Assembly: GCA_963978895.1 (NCBI GenBank)
Contig: OZ022243.1
Span: forward strand, 5,234,261-5,298,260
From: Erpobdella octoculata
Taxonomy: Eukaryota; Annelida; Clitellata; Hirudinida; Erpobdellidae
Direction of reading: 5' to 3'
Length of the DNA: 64,000 nucleotides
Shown here: piece after piece, positions 11,891 through 20,834 of the stretch
Numbering within the stretch: the first letter of the stretch is position 1
Layout: each line of letters begins with the position of its first letter
The notes under the pieces: model-generated
What the model saw: only the letters and a program-made list of their open reading frames with translations
What the model was told of the DNA's origin: nothing
The model's database searches: none
Made by a program: the position numbers and the translations under genes

Positions 11891-12303
11891 ACTTTCTTGC
11901 TAGTTTCGTCACCCAGTGTTATTTTAGTTCAGTAAATAATTTTAGTTCCTATTTTTATTCTATTCTTAAATTTTATTTATTATTATCATTTTATTTTAGT
12001 TCATCAAATAATTTTAGTTTTTATTATTATTTAGCTCTTCAAAATTAAATTTAGTTTTTATTTTATTACAATTCTTGAAATAATTTTCGTTTTTATTCTT
12101 ATTTTATTCAGATAAAAAAAATTTCGTTTTTATTTGATTTTAGTTCAATTTTAGTTTATGCTCTAAATATTTTTTTACTATAGCCAATTTCATGCAGTGT
12201 ATATATGGAAAAATAATAATTTTGTAACACAGGAAGATGGTATGATCAAAATTTCAAACATAAAATATACATATAGAGTCAACAATTTTTATTTTAAGAG
12301 CAA

Positions 12304-14340
12304 TTAAGAAATAATATTTTTATTGAGTTTAAGAAAAACTCTCATTTCAAGGGATTTCTTCATTCGATTACGACGGCCTGCTGTCAAGATGCCACACACA
12401 GAAAAAATCCTTTCAACGTATGCCTGGGAGGCTGGGGCAGTAAGTAAATCTTCGGCAAGCATAAATAATTTAGTGTTGCACCCTTTCTTTTCTTTCCAAA
12501 AATCCAGTGCATTGTCACACACAATATTGTCAACATCCATTACATATCTATTTAGCTGACCAAGAGTATTATCTACATTGCTTGATGAAATAGGCAATTC
12601 GGATGTCCTAAGCTTCTCATTAAGAAATTCAAAGCACAATTTCAGACTCTGTATAAAGTAGAGAAAACAGAAACTTCTTTCCAGCGTTTAACAATGATAC
12701 AGAACTGGGAGATGTCATGACACATAGCAGTGTTGGATCAAGTATGCATGCTGCTGCTGGAACATGATTGAAGTTTTCTGAATCTGGTTGTAGTATCGAT
12801 TCAAATCGCTTTTTAAAATCTTTAACCAACATTTTAGCAAGTTCTTTTACTCCTTTCCATTGTTGCAAATGGCATTCCAGATTGAGCAGTGATGGTATTA
12901 TGATGGAAAGAGATTGCGAATCACTTTGAAGCTTGTTCGTTTGATCGGCAAATGGTTCCAGCAATTCAGCAATCATTTCCAGAAGTTCCCAATCTTCCAC
13001 CATGAGCAAATTAACACCTAAAAAGCAATGAATCTATTTATAAATTTTAAGGCAAATTATTATACAAGATTCTGTTTAATTTTTTCAAAATTCATTAACT
13101 ATGTCATGTGGCATTTTGTCATATGCCTGTATAATATATTAGACAAATAATCAATAACAAAAAACAAAATACAAGTTTTAATCAATTAAAATGTATATTC
13201 ACTCAATGAACCCAGTTTGTATATTACCTATAGCTGCCGACACCTCACTGACCTCCTTTAATCGTTTTATCATGCTGTACGTACTGTTCCACCTGGTTGG
13301 GCAATCAATCAGAACTGTTTCTCCACATTTTTCAATCAATTTTTCTACTCCTGGGCCAGACTTGCGAATGTTGTTGACCAACCGTATCGTTTTTGTTAGC
13401 AGTTCTTCGTAATATTTGAAAACTGGTTTCACAACCAGCTGCAATGTGTGTGCCATGCATTGCATTTTCCTAAATTTAACCTGTTCGGGAAGGTCCATAA
13501 TTATTTCTAGTTTTTCCGGCTCAATATTTTCTTCTTCCTCATTATTGAAATAATCACTTTCTTCCTCTTCATCTTTTCTGACAACTTATCAAAAAAACAT
13601 GCTGATATCCCTAAAAAAGAGGCTGTGAGACCTCTCTTTGTCCAGCTATCAAGACATATTGTGACATGTCTTGTAACTGCAAGGAGGTTCCTCAATTGCT
13701 CTGATTTTAATTCAAAGAGATCATTCATGTGTTTTGAAAATGAAGCAGATCCTAAAGCAAAGTAAAATGTTTAAAATTGAAAATGATTCAGAAATCATAA
13801 AAACATAATATGAATTAAATATTTAGTGTAACTTTATTGTTTAAAAAACAATTCTAAAACCTGACTACCTGGCAGATTGAATTTCGAATCCCCAACTTTC
13901 CACATGTACCGAAAGGAGGGTTTATCGACATGCGTCACCGGATTACAAGTTTCGATTAACATGTCGACGATGCTGTTCACTCGATCTTTGTGTTCTATTG
14001 AATCAACATGCCAATGCCAATCAACTGAATTCCGTTGGAAACACTGCTTGATTGTTTGCTGGTCTCCTTCTAATTCAGCCTCGGCTTTACGTTTGAGGCT
14101 TGATTTTACATTTCTTTCTTTCTTCATAATCTCGAGCTCAACAAATTCAGATTTATGAAATCTCTTTAGATGCGAACTCAAATTTGTGGGATTTTTCCCG
14201 CTAAGTTGGATTCCACTTTCTTTATTTTGAGAATCCATTGCCTTACATTTAGATTTGTTGGTGCTGGAATCGTAAACAAAAAATTCCCACAAGGAACTAT
14301 CTTTTTTTCGCCCAGCAAGCATTTTTGCAAGAGAACTCAT
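12304..14340 (-). pseudogene. hAT transposase with BED finger and two introns, internally deleted
   Basis: Exon 1 (14,340-13,869) starts MSSLAKMLAGRKK and has a BED-type finger ending LSSHLKRFHKSEF. Donor CAG|GTAGTC and acceptor TTTAG|GATCTG give exon 2 from 13,751. Exon 2 has HVTICLDSWTKRG, then an acidic linker and CMAHTLQLVVKP and PTRWNSTYSMI, ending at 13,228 (ATAG|GTAATA). Exon 3 from 13,017 (TTTAG|GTGTT) has LLEPFADQTNKLQ and, after a frame change near 12,640, the dimerisation block LTAPASQAYVERIFSVCG. Phases match at both introns. Between FFDKLSEK and the acidic linker about 130 residues of the usual RNase-H-like core are missing and the frame shifts, so it is not functional. Domestication is unlikely given these breaks. 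Confidence 0.8.
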
Positions 14341-14399
14341 AATTATTTTCAATGAATACAACGTTTATGATAACAAGAAAGTTAAAAAAGAAATAAACT

Positions 14400-15130
14400 A
14401 TCATTAAACATGGATAAAACTAATTATATTCTTTTTCGAACTAGGCATAAAGCTTCTTATTGCGATAACATTCTTAATATAAACGATTATCCTATCAGAT
14501 GTGTATCTTCCCTTAAATTCTTGGGTGTTATAATAGATGAACATTTGGACTGGTCCAAGCATATCTCTTTTATTGAATCGAAAATTTCCAAAAACATAGG
14601 TGTCATTTACAAAATTAGTGGATTTGTTGACAAAATAATATTAAAATTACTGTATTATTCATTGATTTACCTCTATTTTACATACTGCAATATAGTTTGG
14701 ACAGCTAACTATCCAACAAAATTAAGAGGACTACACATTCTTCAAAAGAAAGCAGTTCGCATCATTTTTCATTTGCCATATCGAGCTCCAACTGGGCCGA
14801 CATTTCTTGTGAATGATCTTCTAAACATATATCAATTAAATAAATTTCAAATTTGCCTTTTTATGTTCAAATATAATAGTGGAGAATTACCTAATGTGTT
14901 CATTCATATGTTCAAGAAAACTTCGGAGATCCAAACATTTGCTTTGCGATCATCAATCAACTATAGATCTGATTTTTGTGGTACTACTTTCACAAGTTTT
15001 TCTATTTGCTGTCGGGGACCTCGGTTGTTCATTTAAAATCAATTAAATCAATAACACTGTTTAAAAAATGTTTGAAATCTTTTATTTTACTTTCAAATTG
15101 ATCACATTTCTCTTTCTCAGCTTGTTTGTT
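14400..15130 (+). mobile_element. 5'-truncated CR1-like non-LTR element, first half (RT C-terminal region)
   Basis: The frame at 14,410-15,036 encodes the C-terminal third of a non-LTR reverse transcriptase: KFLGVIIDEHLDWSKHI, YCNIVWTANYPTKLRGLHIL and QKKAVRIIFHLPY. After one frameshift near 15,030 it ends LFKKCLKSFILLSN-stop at about 15,101. It belongs to the same family as the minus-strand copy at 15,131-17,455. Its 3' UTR is interrupted at 15,130 by that second copy and appears to resume at about 17,456. The left boundary abuts hAT sequence at about 14,395. Confidence 0.75.
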
Positions 15131-17455
15131 TTTTTTTTTTTTTTTTTTTTTTCATTTTATTGAGCACCAACATAAGTATTAAACGTAAACAAAAGAAAAT
15201 AACCAAAACGACAAAAAAAAATATAGAACCAAAATTTCAGAAAAAGAAAAAAAAATCGATTGGTTGAGAAAGAAATAAGGTGCCCAAAAGGTTCGTCCGA
15301 AGGGAATTCCTTCCCGCTTAACCCATATACAACCTTTACAAAAAGAACCAAATGAGCTGGTTGAGTTAAGACATTTCAAATAGTAGTTCAATAAACTTAT
15401 CAAGGAAGAGACTGAAATTGGTATGCTAAGGTAATAGGTATTGAGTAGTTATGAGTGAGACAATAATATGTAAGATTTCAGAGCTTGCTTAAATAGCGAA
15501 ATACGTTTCAAGGAGGAGACAGATATTGGAATGATTGAATAAATACGAGGGCCAGAGCATTTAATAGAGAATGTTTTAAGAGTTGTCCGAGCAAAATCCG
15601 TTCGAAAACAGCGACCGGGGCGCAGATCATAGGAATGAACATCAGATAATTTTACAAACATGTTATCGAATGATGAGGGTAATATAAAATTATCATATTT
15701 ATACATGAAAATGCCAGTTTGGAAGAAATTAATCTGATAAATATTAAGAATGTTGTTGTTAACCATTTGAATTTTACAAGACGATGTGGGAGGCATGTAA
15801 AAAATAATTCGAATAATTCGCTTTTGCAAAATATGAAGAGGCTTTAAACGAGTTGAATAATTTGAGGCCCAGACAATATTGCAGTATGATAAGTACGGAA
15901 ATATAAGTGCATAGTATAACATCATAGAAATATTGGCATCAACAAACTGGTGTATACGAGATAGCACTCCACAATTTTTTGCAACCTTAGATATAACATG
16001 TTCAATGTGAGTTTTTAATGTAAGGTGTTCATCAAGCAACACGCCCAAGAACTTGCAATAAGGAACCCGCAAAATTGGTATATCATCAATCTTCAGCTGA
16101 CAATTACAGAAAGTATTTTTGTTTATATGGTGAAATAAAATGTAATTCGTTTTGCTAACATTTAAGGAAAGTCTACTAGCAGAGAACCATTTAGAAACAG
16201 AAAGTAATTCACTGTTGGTATCGTAATATAAATTTTCTAAGTTATCGCCAGTCGCAAAGAGGTTAGTATCGTCCGCAAACAAAACAAATTCAAGGCGATC
16301 TGAAACTGAGCATAGGTCGTTGATATAGATGAGAAATAGAAGCGGTCCCAGCACCGACCCTTGAGGCACCCCACAAGTTACCTGCTTCATCGAAGAGATA
16401 GAGTTGCTGTACTGGACGCATTGTGATCTACAGCTAAGATAGTCACTGAACCATGATAGTGGAGTTCCCCGGATTCCATAGTGCCTCAATTTTTCCACCA
16501 GAATGCCGTGATCAACCGTATCGAAGGCTTTAGCTAGGTCCAGGAAGATGCCAACTACATATTTCCCACGGTCCATGGCCTCGGCAATCTTTGAATGTAA
16601 CATGACCAGTGGCATATAAGTTGAGTGATTTTTTCTAAATCCAAACTGATTTGGTGTAATAATGGAAAATTTATCAAGATAATTATAAAGTCTGGAGTGC
16701 ATCACTCTTTCAAAAAACTTTGAGAAATAGCACAAGACAGATATTGGCCGGTAATTAGAAAAGTTTTCTTTTTTCCCAGATTTGTAAATTGGAATGACTT
16801 TGGCTGTTTTTAGTTGAGCGGGGAATACTCCTGAAGTTATTGAGCAATTTATTATGGCAGACAGAGGACTAGCGATCGCCGTAATTGAATTTCGTGCGAT
16901 GCATGGGTCGACTCCATCGGATCCGCAGCTGTGAGAGATGTTTAAGTCTGAAGCTATTTTGATAATCTCATCGGGCGTAGTGGGTGCAAAAAAAAAAGAG
17001 TGAGTCACAGGATTGCCAAGATATTTTTCAAACGTTGTATCCGGTGGGGATATCTTTCTTGCGAGGTTGGAGCCAATATTAGAAAAGTAATTATTAAATG
17101 ACTCAGCAATAACAGAGGAAGATGTCAATAGACTACCGTCATCCGTACAGAAAGTCTTGCATTGTTCCATGTTGGTCTTTTTATTTAAAATGTTCCCAAT
17201 TAACTTCCATGTTCCTTTCATGTTGTTGTTGTTTAATTTAAACTTTTCGGAGTAGAATTGTTTGATGGTTTTTACCTTAGTTGATTTGAAGAGGTTTCTA
17301 AATGTAGTAAATTTCTGTTTGTTAGACGGAGATGGATTCCTGGTGTATGCTCGGTAAAGCGCATTTTTTTTCTTGCAGCTTTTCATAAGTTCAGGTGTCA
17401 TCCATTCTTTATCAAACTTGTTAGGTCCGTTAGATTTGCCGCTGCAGTTTCTTAC
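15131..17455 (-). mobile_element. CR1-like non-LTR retrotransposon copy with poly(A) tail
   Basis: A minus-strand element with a poly(A) tail (22-nt T run at about 15,131-15,152) preceded on its own strand by CAATAAAATG, a polyadenylation signal. The 3' UTR of about 300 nt contains a conserved GGGAAGGAATTCCC hairpin followed by CCTTTTGGGC. The element is 5'-truncated within ORF2, near 17,455. It interrupts the 3' UTR of a plus-strand relative and so is the youngest layer of the nest. Confidence 0.8.
15449..17401 (-). CDS. Reverse transcriptase (ORF2 part) of CR1-like element, long uninterrupted frame
   Basis: Open for 650 codons. Copies RNA into DNA at the target site by target-primed reverse transcription. 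Visible RT blocks are VIPIYKSGKKENFSNYRPIS (about residues 200-225), VVGIFLDLAKAFDTVDHGIL, CGVPQGSVLGPLLFLIYIND and the catalytic FADDTNLFATG, followed by the thumb block CKFLGVLLDEHLTLKTHI and the tail YCNIVWASNYSTRLKPLHIL. No endonuclease domain is present because the copy is 5'-truncated, so the Met at 17,401 is just the first in frame. An intact 650-codon frame argues for recent insertion. It could not move autonomously without the endonuclease and ORF1. Confidence 0.85.
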   Translation of the reverse strand: MTPELMKSCKKKNALYRAYTRNPSPSNKQKFTTFRNLFKSTKVKTIKQFYSEKFKLNNNNMKGTWKLIGNILNKKTNMEQCKTFCTDDGSLLTSSSVIAESFNNYFSNIGSNLARKISPPDTTFEKYLGNPVTHSFFFAPTTPDEIIKIASDLNISHSCGSDGVDPCIARNSITAIASPLSAIINCSITSGVFPAQLKTAKVIPIYKSGKKENFSNYRPISVLCYFSKFFERVMHSRLYNYLDKFSIITPNQFGFRKNHSTYMPLVMLHSKIAEAMDRGKYVVGIFLDLAKAFDTVDHGILVEKLRHYGIRGTPLSWFSDYLSCRSQCVQYSNSISSMKQVTCGVPQGSVLGPLLFLIYINDLCSVSDRLEFVLFADDTNLFATGDNLENLYYDTNSELLSVSKWFSASRLSLNVSKTNYILFHHINKNTFCNCQLKIDDIPILRVPYCKFLGVLLDEHLTLKTHIEHVISKVAKNCGVLSRIHQFVDANISMMLYYALIFPYLSYCNIVWASNYSTRLKPLHILQKRIIRIIFYMPPTSSCKIQMVNNNILNIYQINFFQTGIFMYKYDNFILPSSFDNMFVKLSDVHSYDLRPGRCFRTDFARTTLKTFSIKCSGPRIYSIIPISVSSLKRISLFKQALKSYILLSHS

Positions 17456-17850
17456 CTTAATTCTATATTCTTAACTTTTCTTATTATTATTATTATATAC
17501 CTATTTCTCAACTCTTGGTTCATTGATGATTTGATTTCTCTGTTTGTCTTTCAACTCGAATAGCCTTAATCTAAATCTATATTACTCTTGAAATGAAATC
17601 TGAAGACTTGTATTTTATTTTTTTTCTTTCAATGAGATTGATTTTGTGTTTTCTGTTTGTTTGTGGTTTATTCTCATTTTTATTCTTTACTATTAGGATA
17701 TCTCCTAGATGGGAAGTAATTCCCTTGGGAGACTCCTTTTGGGTGATGTTTATTTTGTTGTACTTTTTCTTGTGATCTGTTTTTTTTTTGCTTATCATCA
17801 TCCCAATAAACAAATTAAACCAAAAAAAACCAAAAAAAAGAAAGAAAGAA
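17456..17850 (+). mobile_element. CR1-like element, displaced 3' UTR
   Basis: The plus strand contains GGGAAGTAATTCCC followed by CTCCTTTTGGG near 17,709-17,745, the same hairpin/box found in the 3' UTR of the minus copy (about 15,315-15,280) and near 34,680. It then has CCAATAAAC at about 17,803 and an A-rich tail. This is best read as the second half of the plus-strand copy whose ORF ends at about 15,101. The open frames here are shadows. Confidence 0.7.
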
Positions 17851-18589
17851 ATGGGTGTGAATTTCAAAAATTAGACAACCATAGAAATTTATATCATAGA
17901 TATCCACGGATATTGGTTATCTAGGCGAATATCTATGTACACAACTTTGAATAATTTTCGTTCGAAAATTAATTTTTATTTTTATTTTTATTCAGTTTGC
18001 ATGATTTAAATTTTATTTTTATTTTATTATAATTCAGAAAATAATTTTCGTTATTATTATTATTCAGTTTGTACTATTTAAATATAATTTTTATTCAGTT
18101 TTCGTTAACTAAAATATCACTGATAACAACAGTTATTGCAAAAAATCAGTCGCAAATCTAACAAACCATGTTTGAAAATGTTACAATTTAAAATCAAACA
18201 CTTCGGAAATCTATTTTTAGCTATATCATTCGAAATAAATACCTTAGCGATGCAAGTTCTTGTCCAACACTTTTTCATGATTTGTCTAACTGACAGGTGG
18301 CAATTTTGTTGCCATTTCAAGAAAAATAAAAGTATACTAAATGCGCTGCGTACTCTTTGGTGTCTCTACCCTATGCAGACGGTCTGATAATTGCAACTCT
18401 TTATTGTATTCAAGTTATGGTTTATTAAATTAGACTAAACCAACTATTTTAGTCAGTTTAGGTTTTAATTTGTTTGAATATACAGAATTGAAAAAATATT
18501 CACCAGTCATGTCAGAAAATTTAACTTGAAAAATTGTTAAATTTACAATTGCATGCAAGCGTTTAAAAAATATTATATCGTACAACCAG

Positions 18590-19010
18590 GCTCCTTTATA
18601 AGAGCTCGCGCGATCGGTTGTACACCAGTATAATGAAGATAACCTATGTTATTAGTTTTTTCTAAAGTAGAGAATTTTTTACAAACTTTTATTTAGGTTA
18701 CAATCTCTGTTTGTGAGTGTGTGTGTCTTTCTCTGTACTCAAATCTTGCAAGTAAACTTTCAGCATAGCTTTATATTGGATGACAATACATAATTCAATT
18801 AAAAAAACTAATTTAAACATCTTTCGTATTTTTAAATCGAGTGTATTTGAAATCAATGTGATACCACCAAGCTCCTTCATCTATAATAGCGTAATTGGTT
18901 ATACAAAGTACACCAAAAAAGTTAGAATAACCTAACTTTTTTTGAAGCATAGTGAGAAGGTTTGGCGTGGTTTTAATTGCGTTTAAATTTTTGCAGCTGT
19001 TACTCAAAAC
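18590..19010 (-). pseudogene. Two FReD last-exon remnants
   Basis: Minus-strand remnants of the final exon of the A-type fibrinogen-domain genes. From 18,690 to 18,590 one reads KFSTLEKTNNIGYLHYTGV, then after a frameshift SYKGAWLYD (A2: FSTFDKINNLGYSDFNGG and YGGAWWHHC). From 18,990 to 18,830 a second reads LGYSNFFGVLCI and EGAWWYHIDF. A dispersed 250-bp repeat lies between them. Upstream, 18,370-18,560 is homologous to 27,740-27,928, the flank of the LTR element, so a larger segment was duplicated. Confidence 0.65.
18692..18880 (-). repeat. Dispersed ~250-bp repeat, copy 1 (partial)
   Basis: Matches the family defined by the copy at 59,872-60,124: 'ttacaatctctgtttgtg', a GT-rich stretch, 'tttctctgtactcaaatctt', 'ttcagcatagctttatattg', 'acatctttcgtattttta'. 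The segment containing 'gctagtcaaaaagct' is deleted here. Confidence 0.65.
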
Positions 19011-20264
19011 ATTTCAAAAAGAGCCATATTGGTTCGGCCTTGAAAGATTTCTGTAAAAATTTTAAGAAATGAACCCATTGCTCATAGTTGACATAGCATT
19101 ACGGTTCAGACACTTTCTGGTTTATAATACTGCCGTCTAAACGATGATCGTGACCTGAACTGCTGCCTCGAAGCCTTCATGGGTAAACCCCAAAAAACCA
19201 CCTAATGTTAGAAAGAAAAAGTGTTTTATTTCATTCTTGGTTTATACAGACTTGCATGCTTTTGATTGTTTCTCGAGTTATGTTCAAGTCACCATTTATG
19301 AAGTTTTTGGGCTAAAATGTTAAATACTGGATTGGACTTTGTTCTTTGTTGAAAATAATTTTAAAATGAAACAACTCATAATCTGGTATGTTATTAGACT
19401 ATTGTTTTGTGCAGAAAGCAAAAATTGCTAAATTAAACGTGCAGATGACAAAAAACAGGAGAAAATTGTTTTTTTTTAAAACTATTTTAAATAATAAATA
19501 ACATCCTTTTCAAACACAACCAAGAAAACGTTTAATGTCTTTAATTATTACTCAAAATAAAACAGATGTCAACATATTAAACAAAATTACACTTTTATGC
19601 AATTAGATAACAATGTAATTTAATTATAAAAAGCTAAATCAAATGAAATTTGTAATATCAGGTATCATTTAGACATTTAAACAATTAAAAACATGATATT
19701 AAGACTGCTCTAAAAGAATCAAAGTTTTATAGCAAAATCGTATTGATATATTTTACTTAAGCAATAAATGGTTATTAATCATTTCTTAAAAGTATTAAAA
19801 ACAGTAATTAACTAATTAATGAATAACTAATCACTAACCAATAATTGAATTTTAATAAATCACTTTAAACGATTGCTAATATAATAACCTAATGAAATTA
19901 TATCTTCTAAAACAAACTTTCCCATCAATCGCCGTCATAAAACAAATATAAATGAATAATCCTGCACTTTATAAAAAACGTCAGAAAGTGGAAAACACAA
20001 CGGCTAAGAGATGTTTTGTTTACAAATATTTCGAAATAAAAGAATGGCTATTTGCCATGAAAAGAGAAAAAAATTCCATCTACTTCGGAAAAAAAACAAA
20101 TTAAAAAATACGAAATTCGTAGCAGTTTATCTTATATATGTTACCTAACAGAAATATAACTTTTTATCAAACAAATTATTATTTTAGAAATATAGTATTA
20201 AATGTATCTATTTGAACTTTTTGATAAAATAATTTATGCAAATGTTGTAAAACTGTTCTAAGCA

Positions 20265-20695
20265 AATTAACGAAAACTAAAATTAAAATAAAACTAAAAT
20301 TAAATTACAGTTAAAATAAACACAACTAAAATTGGAATAAAACTAAAATAAAAATACAACTACAATGAAAGTACAAATAAAATTAAAGTAAAAATAAAAT
20401 TAAAATGCAACTAAATTGAAGTACAACTAAAATTGAAATACCAGTAAAATTGAAGTACAACTAAATTTAAAATAGAACTAAATTGAAGTACATTATAACA
20501 ATTAAATTACAAATACAATTGATGTACAACTAAATCGTAGTATAACTAAACTTAAAATAGAACTAAAATCACGTAAAACTAAAACAGAAACACAAAAAAA
20601 TTTAAAATAAAACAAAAATAAAGAACAACTAAAATTAAAGTAAAAGTAAGATTGAAGTGCAACAAAACTTGATTTGAAACTAAAATAAACATTTT
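20265..20695 (+). repeat. A-rich degenerate minisatellite ('acaactaaaattgaagt')
   Basis: About 430 bp of short, variable units of the type acaactaaaattRaaRta. The first units (cgaaaactaaaattaaaat) resemble the sub-terminal repeats of the hAT ends at 11.9 and 18.1 kb. It lies just downstream of gene A1 in that gene's sense. No coding potential is seen. Confidence 0.55.
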
Positions 20696-20834
20696 ATTTT
20701 AAAAACACAAGAAAAATCACAACAATTTAAAATAGATTTGTAGTGAATATGAAATATTGTATTTCCAGATTATTGTTTTAATTATATAATATAAATTGAA
20801 TTATTATTTTAAAATAATTTTAACTGAGTTTTCT

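Larger units (their letters stand above)
8437..11913 (-). mobile_element. Helitron with Rep and PIF1-like helicase, 5' part lost at a hAT junction
   Basis: Reading 11,913 to 8,608 on the minus strand gives, in order: a start inside the Helitron N-terminal region (DETSKKVSSMNFYAY), the FTCNPKW motif (about 11,540), an HUH Rep motif within GLPHAHILIWL (about 11,370-11,345), the Rep tyrosine motif, and a PIF1 helicase with Walker A and B. The ORF is broken by several stops or frameshifts. One lies just after HUH, where a run of A has apparently lost one base. Homology stops exactly at 11,914 where the hAT terminus CAGTG begins. The missing 5' part is not found on the far side of that hAT. It is therefore inactive but recent enough to be readable throughout. 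Confidence 0.85.
11914..18122 (-). mobile_element. hAT transposon with matching termini, filled by two nested non-LTR elements
   Basis: The left end reads CAGTGTTATTTTAGTT at 11,914 and the right end, read on the minus strand from 18,122, is CAGTGATATTTTAGTTAACG. These are matching inverted termini of hAT type (CAGTG...). Both sub-terminal regions (11,930-12,170 and 17,930-18,110) share runs of 'aataattttcgttYttattMtt'. The transposase lies between them on the minus strand (12,304-14,340), and 14,400-17,850 is occupied by non-LTR copies. The 8-bp flanks (tcgtcacc on the left, ataacaac on the right) do not match, so either the target duplication has decayed or the two ends come from different copies. 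Confidence 0.65.

Noticed and set aside
12304..14340. Domesticated ZBED host gene (because introns are present with matching phases)
   Set aside because: The core is deleted and frame-shifted, and hAT-type termini still flank the locus; a decayed transposon is the simpler reading.
11906..18130. 8-bp target-site duplication for the hAT
   Set aside because: Flanks tcgtcacc and ataacaac do not match, so no duplication is claimed even though the termini match.
18117..18387. Overlapping frames on both strands (67 and 83 codons)
   Set aside because: No recognised motif, no splice or start context; left as unassigned DNA beside the hAT end.
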